Source: RZYX01 sp036654375 | GTDB lineage: Bacteria; Bacillota; Clostridia; Oscillospirales; Acutalibacteraceae | Assembly (NCBI GenBank): GCA_036654375.1 | Contig: JAVVSD010000005.1 | Location: forward strand, 1 to 64,000 | Direction: 5' to 3' | DNA: 64,000 nt | In this document: piece after piece, positions 51,876 to 60,625 of the stretch | Numbering within the stretch: position 1 is the stretch's first letter | How the letters are laid out: every line of letters begins with the position of its first letter | Notes under the pieces: generated by a model | Databases searched by the model: none | What the model was told of the DNA's origin: nothing | Seen by the model: only the letters and a program-made list of their open reading frames with translations | Position numbers and translations under genes: made by a program

Positions 51876-52877
51876 TTAGAGTTTAATTCTTCTGCAAGAT
51901 TCTCCTATAATCATTGAAACATCTACAATATGAAGCCTTGCTTCTCCTGTTTCTGATGTTACACATTCAAACAGATTTTGGGCAATAGATTTTATATCCT
52001 GCTTTATTGTTGTTATCCTTGGATAAAAATAGTCCTGATTGCAACCGTCAAATCCAACAACAGAAAAGTCTTCTGGTATCTTTATGTTTAGCATATGCGC
52101 TCTTGTGATAAATCCCTTTGCTATCTGGTCGTTTCCACACACTATTGCCGTTGGTCTGTTTGGAAGTGAACAGAAATAGTCAATTGCTTGCACACCCGCT
52201 TCTATTGTTAAATTGCACTGAAAAATATATTCGTCTGGAGTTATTATTTTTTTGTCTTTTAATGCCTCATGAAAGGCATCTTTTCTTTCTACACTGGACT
52301 TGATGGATGGTAACCAACCCGCATATCCAATTTTGCGATGATTAAGATTATATAAATAATCCACAAGAATTCGTATACCTTTTTCATTGTTTGACATGAC
52401 CGTTGAAAATGCAGATGAAATAAAACGGTCATGGAATACTAAGTTTTGATTTTCAAAATCACCGTTTAACAGGTTACTTCTGTAGCCTTCTGTAAAAATT
52501 ATCCCCTTTGTTCTGATGCCTTTACAATAGTTAAGGTACTCGTTTTCCCTCTCTGGACTATTCTCTGTGTCACAGATAAGTAATGTATACCCATTCTTTA
52601 TTGCAATTGCATTTAGCTCCTTGATTACAGATATAAAAAATGGATTGTCAAGGTCGAGTACAAACAATGCGATGGAATTTGATGTTGATGAATACATACT
52701 TTTAGCAACTATATTTGGAATATAGTTAAATTCCTTAACGACCTTATTGACCCTTTCATTTACCTCATCAGAGGTGTTCCCAGTCCCATTAATTACCCTC
52801 GAAACTGTGGCAACAGATACTCCTGCCTGCTTTGCAATTTCTCTAATGCCTATATTTTTCTTATTCAACCTTTTCAC
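51876..52877 (-). CDS. LacI family repressor of the glycyl radical sugar locus
   Basis: A 333-residue regulator: N-terminal helix-turn-helix and hinge (GIREIAKQAGVSVATVSRVINGTGNTSDEVNERV...NYIPNIVAKSM, over about 9-63) and a periplasmic-binding-like sugar domain (NSIALFVLDLDNPFF, FVVGFDG-like SVVGFDGCNQ). It starts with GTG 52877, or more probably TTG 52868, which has AAGGG eight bases upstream. Divergent from the glycyl radical operon; two LacI-type operators lie between. It likely responds to the imported sugar or its phosphate. Confidence 0.9.
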   Translation of the reverse strand: MKRLNKKNIGIREIAKQAGVSVATVSRVINGTGNTSDEVNERVNKVVKEFNYIPNIVAKSMYSSTSNSIALFVLDLDNPFFISVIKELNAIAIKNGYTLLICDTENSPERENEYLNYCKGIRTKGIIFTEGYRSNLLNGDFENQNLVFHDRFISSAFSTVMSNNEKGIRILVDYLYNLNHRKIGYAGWLPSIKSSVERKDAFHEALKDKKIITPDEYIFQCNLTIEAGVQAIDYFCSLPNRPTAIVCGNDQIAKGFITRAHMLNIKIPEDFSVVGFDGCNQDYFYPRITTIKQDIKSIAQNLFECVTSETGEARLHIVDVSMIIGESCRRIKL

Positions 52878-52903
52878 CCTTACTGTTCTTTCTCATTTTC
52901 ATT

Positions 52904-52932
52904 ATAATAACCCATTAACTAATAAAATGCAA
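52904..52932 (-). promoter_or_regulatory. lacI-type gene promoter
   Basis: Minus strand: -35 TTGCAT (52927-52932), 17 bases, -10 TATTAT (52904-52909). Confidence 0.6.
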
Positions 52933-52950
52933 TACGAATAGCTAAAATTT

Positions 52951-52962
52951 TGAAACGTTACA
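52951..52962. promoter_or_regulatory. LacI-type operator 1
   Basis: TGAAACGTTACA, a near-palindrome with the central CG of LacI-family operators. It is 19 bases upstream of the repressor gene's -35. Confidence 0.6.
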
Positions 52963-53104
52963 TTAGTACACCTCTAACATTATGTTTGATGTAGTGATTT
53001 GTTTATGTACTACAGTTTAATCTTACACCTTGTGTTGCAATAAGTGTATTTACACAAATGTAGTGCCTGAAATATGGTAATTCGACGAAATTCTCCTAAA
53101 TCCA

Positions 53105-53132
53105 TTGACATCGTTCTCCAGTCAAGTATAAT
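53105..53132 (+). promoter_or_regulatory. Promoter of the glycyl radical enzyme operon
   Basis: -35 TTGACA (53105-53110), 16 bases, -10 TATAAT (53127-53132). The start of transcription should be near 53139, at the edge of operator 2. Confidence 0.85.
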
Positions 53133-53140
53133 GAATTTAA

Positions 53141-53152
53141 GTAACAAGTTAC
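53141..53152. promoter_or_regulatory. LacI-type operator 2
   Basis: GTAAC-AA-GTTAC, an inverted repeat at about +3 to +14 of the operon promoter and 8 bases before the GGAGGTG ribosome site. Its half-site (GTTACA) is shared with operator 1. Confidence 0.6.
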
Positions 53153-53173
53153 ATTATCACGGAGGTGTTAATT

Positions 53174-55585
53174 ATGACAGACAGAATTACAAAATTGAGA
53201 GAGGACTTATTTGATCAGGAACCAAAGGTTTGCTCTGAAAGATGTAAGATCTTTACTCAATCAATGAAGCAAGACAACGGACTGCCAATTGCCATTAGAA
53301 GAGCTAATGCTTTTTATAATGTATTGGATCAAATGACGGTCTGGGTAAAAGACGGCGAGTTAATCGTTGGAAATCAGGCAAAGTGGCCCAAGGCTTCACC
53401 TATATTCCCCGAGTATTCAAACAAATGGATTCTTGAGGAACTTGAAGGCAAACCATTTAAGTTTGAAGATCGTCCTGGAGATAAGTTTTATATTGACGAA
53501 GATGTAAAAGAAGACCTTATTAAGTGTATTGATTACTGGAAAGACAATACAACTTATGATTATATTCGCAAAACTCTTCCAGATTATATTAACAAGGCTT
53601 GGGACGCAGGTATCATTGACGAAACTTGGGTTTGTGCCGCTGGCCTTGGCAACGAAATCGTTGACTACAATCTGGTTGTCACAAAAGGGCTTCGTGATGT
53701 TATTGACCGTATCGAGAAACGAATAGCTGAGCTTGACCTTAAAGAACCCGGCAATGTTAAGAAAAAATTCTTCCTTGACGCTGCACTTAAAAGCAACATG
53801 GCAGTTATCAATTTTTCTAATCGTATTGCTAAAGAATGTGAAAATGAAGCCCAGATATGTGTATCCTCAAAGCGTAAAGAAGAACTTTTAAAGCTTGCTC
53901 AAATTTGCAAAAATGTTCCTCTAAACCCCGCAAGAACTTTTCATGAGGCTGTACAATCTATATATATAGTACTTCTTGCAGTTCATCTTGAATCAAACGG
54001 CCATGCAATTTCGCTTGGAAGATTTGACCAATATGTTTATCCTCTATACAAGAAAGACATTGAAGAAGGTAGAATTACAAGAGAAGAAGCTCTTGAGATT
54101 ATTGAGAGTTTCTACATAAAGTGTAACGAGATTAACAAACTTCGTTCATGGCCTGATTCAGAGTTTTTTCTTGGCTATCAAATGTTTATCAACCTTGCTG
54201 TTGCTGGACAAACCAAAGATGGTAAAGACGCGACAAACGAAGTTTCTCATCTTTGTGTTGAAGCCTGCGCAGAACTCAAGTTGGTAACACCTTCTGTTTC
54301 TATAAAGTGGTTTGAAAAGACAGATGACGATTTCATGTTAAAGGCTCTTGAAGCTACAACTATACATCAGGGCGGTATGCCTGCATTTTATAATGACCTT
54401 GCTTTTATCAGAACTCTCAGGGATATGGGAATAGCTGAAGAAGACCTTGTTGATTGGTGTCCAGACGGATGTATTGAAGCGTCTATCCCAGGCAAATGGG
54501 ACTTTGCAGCAAAAGGACCATGGCTCAGCGTTGAAAAGGTACTTGATGTTACTCTTAACAACGGCTATGATACAAACACTGGTATTCTTCATAAGGCTAC
54601 AAGCAAAAAGATTGAGGACTGCACAAGCATGGATGAAATCTTTAAAGAGTATAAAGATATGCTTGTTTACTTTATGGACATGCAGGTTGTTACGGAACAC
54701 ATAAACGATTATATACATTGTATTCACGATATTAATGCTTTCCGTTCTTCACTGGTTGAGGATTGCATTGGCAGATGTCTTGACCTTGTTGAAGGTGGAG
54801 CATTATACTCCGCAGACGGTGGACCAACTGCTGGAACAGTTAGTGCTGGAGATGCACTTGCAGCTCTTGACGATATTGTTTTCAACAGGAAGATGCTTAC
54901 ACTTGAGCAAGTTCTTCATGCCTGCAAAACGAACTATGAAGATATGGCAACAACTCCTACAGGTCCTGAAGTTAGAGCGATTTTGCTTAACAAAGCTCCT
55001 AAGTTTGGAAATGATGATGACAAGGCTGACAAGTGGATTGTTGCTCTTGAAGACTTTATCGGTTCTCGTTATCGTCACGAATACAAGAGTTCAAAATATG
55101 GTAAAGGTCCTATTCCATGCTGCTATTCATACAGCCAGAGTCCTGTTTCTGGAAATGTTGCTTTTGGGCGTTCAGTCGGTGCAACACCAGACGGAAGAAA
55201 AAAAGGCGATGCAGTTAACAATGGTATCTCCCCTGCAAATGGTTCAGAGAAGAATGGTGCAACTGCTGCGTGCAACTCTGTTGGCAAGCTTCCAAGCTTG
55301 TGGTTCCAGAAGGGTGCAATATTCAATATGCGACTCGCCCAAAATGCAATTGCAGATGTTGAACAACGCAAGCGTGTTGTTGACATGATAAAGGTTCTGT
55401 TCAGCCAATACGCACAACAGATTCAGTTTAATGTTGTTGATAACTCTGTTTATAAAGATGCCATGGAACATCCGGAGAACTACAAAGACCTTATGGTTAG
55501 AGTTTCTGGATACAGCGCACTGTTTACTTCGCTTGCTCCTGACTGCCAAATGGATGTTATCAGAAGAGCTGAAATAGACCTTTAA
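53174..55585 (+). CDS. Glycyl radical enzyme of the pyruvate-formate-lyase family (dehydratase-type active site)
   Basis: An 803-residue glycyl radical enzyme. The radical glycine is Gly779 in RVSGYSALF, 24 residues from the end. The active-site cysteine is Cys433 in DGCIEASIPG, followed by Glu435; a C-x-E pair marks dehydratases and lyases of this superfamily, not pyruvate formate-lyase, which has two adjacent cysteines. The neighbours (sugar ABC importer, kinase, aldolase) suggest it acts on a C3 product such as propanediol, but the residue 14 after Cys433 is Lys, where I recall Asp in glycerol and propanediol dehydratases. ATG 53174 follows GGAGGTG. The substrate is therefore open. Confidence 0.9.
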   Translation: MTDRITKLREDLFDQEPKVCSERCKIFTQSMKQDNGLPIAIRRANAFYNVLDQMTVWVKDGELIVGNQAKWPKASPIFPEYSNKWILEELEGKPFKFEDRPGDKFYIDEDVKEDLIKCIDYWKDNTTYDYIRKTLPDYINKAWDAGIIDETWVCAAGLGNEIVDYNLVVTKGLRDVIDRIEKRIAELDLKEPGNVKKKFFLDAALKSNMAVINFSNRIAKECENEAQICVSSKRKEELLKLAQICKNVPLNPARTFHEAVQSIYIVLLAVHLESNGHAISLGRFDQYVYPLYKKDIEEGRITREEALEIIESFYIKCNEINKLRSWPDSEFFLGYQMFINLAVAGQTKDGKDATNEVSHLCVEACAELKLVTPSVSIKWFEKTDDDFMLKALEATTIHQGGMPAFYNDLAFIRTLRDMGIAEEDLVDWCPDGCIEASIPGKWDFAAKGPWLSVEKVLDVTLNNGYDTNTGILHKATSKKIEDCTSMDEIFKEYKDMLVYFMDMQVVTEHINDYIHCIHDINAFRSSLVEDCIGRCLDLVEGGALYSADGGPTAGTVSAGDALAALDDIVFNRKMLTLEQVLHACKTNYEDMATTPTGPEVRAILLNKAPKFGNDDDKADKWIVALEDFIGSRYRHEYKSSKYGKGPIPCCYSYSQSPVSGNVAFGRSVGATPDGRKKGDAVNNGISPANGSEKNGATAACNSVGKLPSLWFQKGAIFNMRLAQNAIADVEQRKRVVDMIKVLFSQYAQQIQFNVVDNSVYKDAMEHPENYKDLMVRVSGYSALFTSLAPDCQMDVIRRAEIDL

Positions 55586-55619
55586 TTCTCACAAATTTTA
55601 CGAAAACAAGGACGATTAA

Positions 55620-56525
55620 ATGAAAACTGCAACTATATTTAATATTGAGCGTTTTGCAACTGAGGATGGACCTGGAATACGAACTGTTGTTTTTCTCAAA
55701 GGCTGTGCCCTCAGATGCAAATGGTGTGCAAACCCTGAATCTCAATCATTTGAAAAACAGATAATGTTCAACAGTAATATCTGTATTGGTTGCGGTAAAT
55801 GTATCAAGGCTTGTCCTAATAACGCTATTGAACTTATAAAAGATTTTGGCTTTATTACAAACCAAGCCTCCTGCAAATTTTGTTTATCTTGTATTGACAG
55901 TTGTTATCAGAATGCTCGGACTGTCATGGGCATTGAGTATACCGTTGATGAATTGCTTGACGAGCTTCTTAAAGATGAGTCATACTATAAAGAGTCAAAC
56001 GGCGGCATTACTTTTAGCGGTGGAGAGCCTTTCTTCTATCACGAATTTATCGCCGAATGTGCAACACGATTGAAAGAAAAAAACATTTCCGTTATTGTCG
56101 AAACCTGTGGATTTGTTCCTCTTGAAAACATTGTTCTTTGCGCCTCAGTCGTTGACGGTATTTTCTATGACTTCAAGCAAATTGACACAAATGCACATAA
56201 AAAGTATACCGGTGAAGGTAACGAAAAGATTTTATTTAACCTTAAGTGGCTTGATGACAACTACAAAGGTGAGTTATCCATTAGATATCCTTATATTCCA
56301 GGATGTAATGATGGCAAAGAAGATATAGAAGGATTTCTCGACTATATCAGTCGTTTAAATCATATCAAAGAGGTCTGGTTCCTCCCCTATCATCGTCTTG
56401 GCATTCCTAAATATATTGGACTTGGCAGAACATATGAAATGGGAAATATGGAATCCCTCAAAATGAAAGATATTGCCTTTTTAAAGGAATATCAAGAAAA
56501 ATTTAATTTAACTATACGAATTTAG
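55620..56525 (+). CDS. Glycyl radical enzyme activating enzyme (radical SAM)
   Basis: Generates the glycyl radical on the enzyme encoded 34 bases upstream. The 301-residue protein has the radical-SAM triad CALRCKWC (Cys29, 33, 36), two additional [4Fe-4S] cysteine sets typical of the non-PFL activases (CIGCGKCIKACP and CKFCLSCIDSC, about 55-95), and GGITFSGGEPFF (the GGE SAM-binding motif, about 126). The presence of the extra ferredoxin insert agrees with a dehydratase-type partner. Confidence 0.95.
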   Translation: MKTATIFNIERFATEDGPGIRTVVFLKGCALRCKWCANPESQSFEKQIMFNSNICIGCGKCIKACPNNAIELIKDFGFITNQASCKFCLSCIDSCYQNARTVMGIEYTVDELLDELLKDESYYKESNGGITFSGGEPFFYHEFIAECATRLKEKNISVIVETCGFVPLENIVLCASVVDGIFYDFKQIDTNAHKKYTGEGNEKILFNLKWLDDNYKGELSIRYPYIPGCNDGKEDIEGFLDYISRLNHIKEVWFLPYHRLGIPKYIGLGRTYEMGNMESLKMKDIAFLKEYQEKFNLTIRI

Positions 56526-56539
56526 TCTTTAGGGATTTT

Positions 56540-56577
56540 GCGGAGGAATAAACACTGCCTTGACACGCATCCTCCGC
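56540..56577 (+). other. Hairpin enclosing a Shine-Dalgarno-like sequence
   Basis: GCGGAGGA (56540-56547) pairs perfectly with TCCTCCGC (56570-56577) around a 22-base loop. It lies between the activase stop and the kinase start and hides the only good ribosome-site-like sequence in that gap. Confidence 0.75.
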
Positions 56578-56633
56578 TGTTCTCTCCACAAGTCAATGAA
56601 AGGCAGGCGTTTAAAATAGCTAATACAAAGTAC

Positions 56634-58088
56634 ATGGTTGGTTTGGACTGCGGAAACTCTTCATTTCGTATTTTGCTGGGAAAGTATGATGGCAACACAA
56701 TTGAAACTGAGGTTATTGACCAACTTCCAAACGATATGATACGCGTCGGTGACTTCTATTACTGGGATTTGCTCAGAATGTTTGACGGCTTTAAAACATC
56801 ACTCAAAAAAATTGCAAGACGAGTTGAAAAAATTGATTCTATCGGCATCTGTACTTGGGGTGTTGACTTTGCATTGTTTGATAAGTCTGGCAATATGATT
56901 TCCAATGCACTCTCCTATCGTAATGACATTGGCGAAAAGTATTTAGATCGCTTGACAGAAGAGCAAAAAAACCAAATGTTTAAAAAAACGGGGATCCTTT
57001 GTGACAAAATTAACTCTGTCTATTTACTTAGGGCAGTCAAAGATAATTTTTCTGAGATATTCTCCATCACAAATAAAATTCTAATGGTTCCGGATATTCT
57101 AAACTACTTTATGACAGGCAAGATGGTTAATGAGCCAAGTGAGCTTAGCACAACTCAGCTTATGAATTCATCTACACGAGATATTTGCATTGAAGCTTGT
57201 GAGTTTATGGATATCCCTAAATCGCTGTTTTGCAAAATTGGTGAACACGGAAAAATCATTGGTAATGTCAAAGAAAGTATTCTTAAAGAAATTGGCGTTG
57301 ATTATGATATTCCTGTTGTTTGTGTCCCATCTCATGACACTGCTTCAGCAATCGCAGCCATTCCAACAACAGAAGATGATTTTATATTTATAAGTTCTGG
57401 CACATGGTCGCTTATCGGAACAGAGCTTGATGAGCCTATAATCAATAACGATGTTCTTAACGCCTCCCTTACTAACGAAGTCGGTGCATTTAACAAAATC
57501 ACATTGCTCAAAAACAGTGCTGGAATGTTTATTATTCAGCGTCTTAAAAAAGAGTATGACCAGAGTACTATGAGAGAAAACTCATGGGAAGACATCAATA
57601 ATCTCGCCAATAGCCATAAGGGTGATATTCCACTCTTCAATATCAATAACACAAGATTTTTTAACCCTCTTAATATGAGTGAAGAAATTTGGAGTTATCT
57701 TGAAGAAACTCATCAGGTAACAGGCGACTTTAACTGGGGTACAATTATTAAAGCTGTTCATGAATCTATGGCTTCTTGCTATGCTATTACCATTGAAAAC
57801 ATTGAACAAATACTTAATAAAAAACTTGAAAGTATTTATATTGTTGGCGGTGGCTCAAAGAACATTGCAATTAACGAGCTTACAGCAAAGCGAACAGGAA
57901 AAAAGGTTATTGCCTGTAGCAAAGAAAGTACAGCACTTGGAAATATTGCAACACAGATTTGTGCTTTTGACCGCAAAATGAACCTTAAAAAAATCAGGGA
58001 GGTAATAGCAAATTCATCATCATTAAAAGAGTATTCATCCACCCAAGAGGGTTTGGAAATCATTGAACGCTACAAGAAAATGCCATAG
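56634..58088 (+). CDS. FGGY-family carbohydrate kinase, rhamnulokinase-like
   Basis: ATP-dependent sugar kinase of about 484 residues, the usual rhamnulokinase length. The phosphate-1 motif is MVGLDCGNSSFRILLGKYDG; CTWGVDFALFD, SHDTASAIAAIP, FISSGTWSLIGTELD (phosphate-2) and VGGGSKNIAINEL (adenosine site) follow, and the block around SGTWSLIG is closest to RhaB. The start is uncertain: ATG 56634 gives the right length but has no visible ribosome site; a frame open from TTG 56538 would add 32 unconserved residues. It probably phosphorylates a ketose at C1 for the aldolase at 61755. Confidence 0.85.
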   Translation: MVGLDCGNSSFRILLGKYDGNTIETEVIDQLPNDMIRVGDFYYWDLLRMFDGFKTSLKKIARRVEKIDSIGICTWGVDFALFDKSGNMISNALSYRNDIGEKYLDRLTEEQKNQMFKKTGILCDKINSVYLLRAVKDNFSEIFSITNKILMVPDILNYFMTGKMVNEPSELSTTQLMNSSTRDICIEACEFMDIPKSLFCKIGEHGKIIGNVKESILKEIGVDYDIPVVCVPSHDTASAIAAIPTTEDDFIFISSGTWSLIGTELDEPIINNDVLNASLTNEVGAFNKITLLKNSAGMFIIQRLKKEYDQSTMRENSWEDINNLANSHKGDIPLFNINNTRFFNPLNMSEEIWSYLEETHQVTGDFNWGTIIKAVHESMASCYAITIENIEQILNKKLESIYIVGGGSKNIAINELTAKRTGKKVIACSKESTALGNIATQICAFDRKMNLKKIREVIANSSSLKEYSSTQEGLEIIERYKKMP

Positions 58089-58104
58089 GAATGGAGGCAG
58101 TTAA

Positions 58105-59607
58105 TTGGAAAAGTATATGCTTGAAATGCACGACATTTGCAAAAGCTTTTATGGGGTTCAGATTTTAAAAAATGTTAATCTCCAAGTTAAACCCGGAGAA
58201 GTTCATGTTTTGCTCGGCGAAAACGGAGCAGGAAAATCAACTTTGATAAAAGTTTTGTCAGGTGCCTATCGCAGAGAAACTGGTTCAATTATTCTTGACG
58301 GAGAAGAGTTGAATGCCACTAATCCCAAGCAAGTCATTGACAAGGGAATAAGTGTTATTTATCAGGAGTTTAATCTTAATCCTAATGTGCCCATTTATGA
58401 AAATATCCTTATGGGCAAGGAAATCTCAAAATGCGGTATTATCAACACATCAAAATCAATTGAGGTTGCAAAAAAGTATCTTGACCTTATCGGACTTGAT
58501 GTTGACCCACGAACACTTGTTGGCGAGCTTAGTGTTGCTCAAAAGCAGATGGTTGAAATTGCAAAGGCTATCTCATGTGATGTTAAACTTCTTGTTCTTG
58601 ATGAACCTACTGCCGCAATTACAGACAAAGAAACAGTCAAGCTCTTTGAAATTATCAAAAATCTTAAGGAAAAAGGCATTGGTATCATCTACATCTCCCA
58701 CCGCATGAGCGAGCTTTTTGAAATTGGCGACCGCTGTACAGTTCTTCGAGATGGCGAATATGTCACCACACTTGAACTTTCTGGAACAGATATCGATGAG
58801 CTTACAAAGCTTATGGTTGGTAGAAATGTTAGCTTTGAAAGAATCAAAAATGACTACATTGATAAAAACACCACTGTACTTGATGTTAAAAATATCGTTT
58901 ACAAAGATGTTCTTAAAGATGTCAGCATTCAGCTTAAAAAAGGCGAAATACTTGGGCTTTCCGGACTTGTTGGAGCTGGCAGAACAGAACTTGCAAAATG
59001 TATTGTCGGTGCGTGTAAAAAGACAAGCGGTGAAGTTTATCTCAATGGTGAAAAGTTAAATGGAAAAGATGTTCAGGAATCCATTGACAAAGGTATTGTT
59101 TATTTGAGCGAAGACCGTAAGGATGAAGGCTTGATTCTTATGCACACACTGACGGACAATATTGCTCTACCCAACCTTTCAAAGTTTGGCAAATTCACTT
59201 TGAATAGTAAGAAAATGGTTGATGTAGCCAACGAATATATTGCAAAACTTAAAATCAAAACATCTTCACACCTTGCAGAAATGAAAAACCTTTCGGGCGG
59301 AAATCAGCAAAAAGTTGTTATTGCTAAATGGCTACATTCAGATGCTTCAATCTATATATTTGATGAGCCTACACGAGGAATTGATGTTGGTGCAAGAGAT
59401 GAAATATACAACATTATGCTTGACCTTGTTAAAAATGGTGCATCAATTTTGATGATTTCTTCTGATTTGGTTGAAATTCAAAAATTGTGTAACAGAATTG
59501 TTGTTCTCAAAGAAGGTAAAGTTACAGCAGACCTTGAAAACACTGATGATCTGACACAGGAAAAAATTCTATATTACGCTCTTACAGGAGGCGAACAAGG
59601 TGAATAA
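58105..59607 (+). CDS. Sugar ABC transporter ATPase (RbsA/MglA type)
   Basis: A 500-residue protein with two ABC domains. Domain 1: Walker A GENGAGKSTLIK (about 38-49), LSVAQKQMVEIAKA signature region and LLVLDEPTAAI. Domain 2 is degenerate as in the family: LVGAGRTELAK in place of Walker A, then LSGGNQQKVVIAKWL and IYIFDEPTRGIDVGA. It energises carbohydrate uptake with the permease and binding protein downstream. TTG start 7 bases after GGAGG. It overlaps the permease by 8 bases. Confidence 0.95.
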   Translation: MEKYMLEMHDICKSFYGVQILKNVNLQVKPGEVHVLLGENGAGKSTLIKVLSGAYRRETGSIILDGEELNATNPKQVIDKGISVIYQEFNLNPNVPIYENILMGKEISKCGIINTSKSIEVAKKYLDLIGLDVDPRTLVGELSVAQKQMVEIAKAISCDVKLLVLDEPTAAITDKETVKLFEIIKNLKEKGIGIIYISHRMSELFEIGDRCTVLRDGEYVTTLELSGTDIDELTKLMVGRNVSFERIKNDYIDKNTTVLDVKNIVYKDVLKDVSIQLKKGEILGLSGLVGAGRTELAKCIVGACKKTSGEVYLNGEKLNGKDVQESIDKGIVYLSEDRKDEGLILMHTLTDNIALPNLSKFGKFTLNSKKMVDVANEYIAKLKIKTSSHLAEMKNLSGGNQQKVVIAKWLHSDASIYIFDEPTRGIDVGARDEIYNIMLDLVKNGASILMISSDLVEIQKLCNRIVVLKEGKVTADLENTDDLTQEKILYYALTGGEQGE

Positions 59608-60565
59608 TTTTAAAGAGAAACTTAAAAATTTCGATATAAAGTCACTCACTCTTTACATAGGTGCAGTACTCATATTAGTCGTATTTACAGTTATTTGCTC
59701 AATCAACGGAAAAGACTTTTTAACAGCAGGCAATCTGCAAAATATTATTTCGCAGTCGGCTGTTATCGCAGTTATTGGTATTGGTGCTTCACTTGTTATA
59801 CTTACAGGCGGAATCGACCTCTCCGTTGGTTCAGTCGTTGGATTCGTTGGTATTTTCGCAGGTGTTCTCATTAAGAGCGGTGTTCCACTATTAATGACTC
59901 TTATAATCTGTCTTGTTCTTGGTGCTTTAGTTGGTGCTATCATTGGTGCTCTTGTCAGTTATGGTAAAGTTCCGGCCTTCATCGTTACACTTGGTGCGAT
60001 GCAGATTATTCGAGGTATCACTAAGGTTCTTACAGATGGACGACCTGTTTCAGGTTTTCCCGAGGCACTTTCAAAACTTACACAAGCTGAAATTTTTGGT
60101 ATTCCAGTAGTTATTTTCTATGTATTCATTCTCTACGCTATGATAATTTTTACACTGACAAAGACAAAGTTTGGTCGCCGTGTATATGCAATTGGTGGCA
60201 ATCCAAACGCCGCTAAGCTTTCAGGTGTTAAAGTTAAAAAGGTTGAAACTCTCACTTATATGCTTGCAGGTCTTTTCTCTGCAATCGGTGGTATTATTCT
60301 TGTTTCTCGTCTTTCATACGCAGACCCAAATGCGGGTTCAAGTTATGAAATGGATGCAATCGCCGCAACTGTTATTGGTGGAATTGCATTGTCAGGCGGT
60401 AAAGGTAAGATAGGCAACACACTTGTTGGTGCTCTTATACTTGGAATGCTCAAGTGCGGACTTCAGATTCTTGATGTTGCTGTCTACTATCAGACAATCA
60501 TCATTGGCCTTGTTATCATCATTGCTGTTTATCTTGATAAGGCTAAGGAGAGAAAAGCTGAGTAA
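59600..60565 (+). CDS. Sugar ABC transporter permease (RbsC type)
   Basis: A 321-residue membrane protein with eight to ten helices. It has the family markers GIDLSVGSVVGFVG (about 72-85), VPAFIVTLGAMQIIRGI and GRRVYAIGGNPNAAKLSGV (EAA-like cytoplasmic loop, about 195). GTG start preceded by GGAGGCGAACAAG. Part of the same importer as its neighbours; rhamnose, fucose, ribose or other monosaccharides are all possible from sequence. Confidence 0.95.
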   Translation: MNNFKEKLKNFDIKSLTLYIGAVLILVVFTVICSINGKDFLTAGNLQNIISQSAVIAVIGIGASLVILTGGIDLSVGSVVGFVGIFAGVLIKSGVPLLMTLIICLVLGALVGAIIGALVSYGKVPAFIVTLGAMQIIRGITKVLTDGRPVSGFPEALSKLTQAEIFGIPVVIFYVFILYAMIIFTLTKTKFGRRVYAIGGNPNAAKLSGVKVKKVETLTYMLAGLFSAIGGIILVSRLSYADPNAGSSYEMDAIAATVIGGIALSGGKGKIGNTLVGALILGMLKCGLQILDVAVYYQTIIIGLVIIIAVYLDKAKERKAE

Positions 60566-60625
60566 TTTGAATGTTAAATACGGAAGTATTTGCATATAAA
60601 GAAAAAGAAATTGGAGGTAACAAAA

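Noticed and set aside
54735..55388. 217-codon frame within the glycyl radical enzyme gene
   Set aside because: Shifted frame of a highly biased gene; Leu-rich nonsense composition and no start signal.
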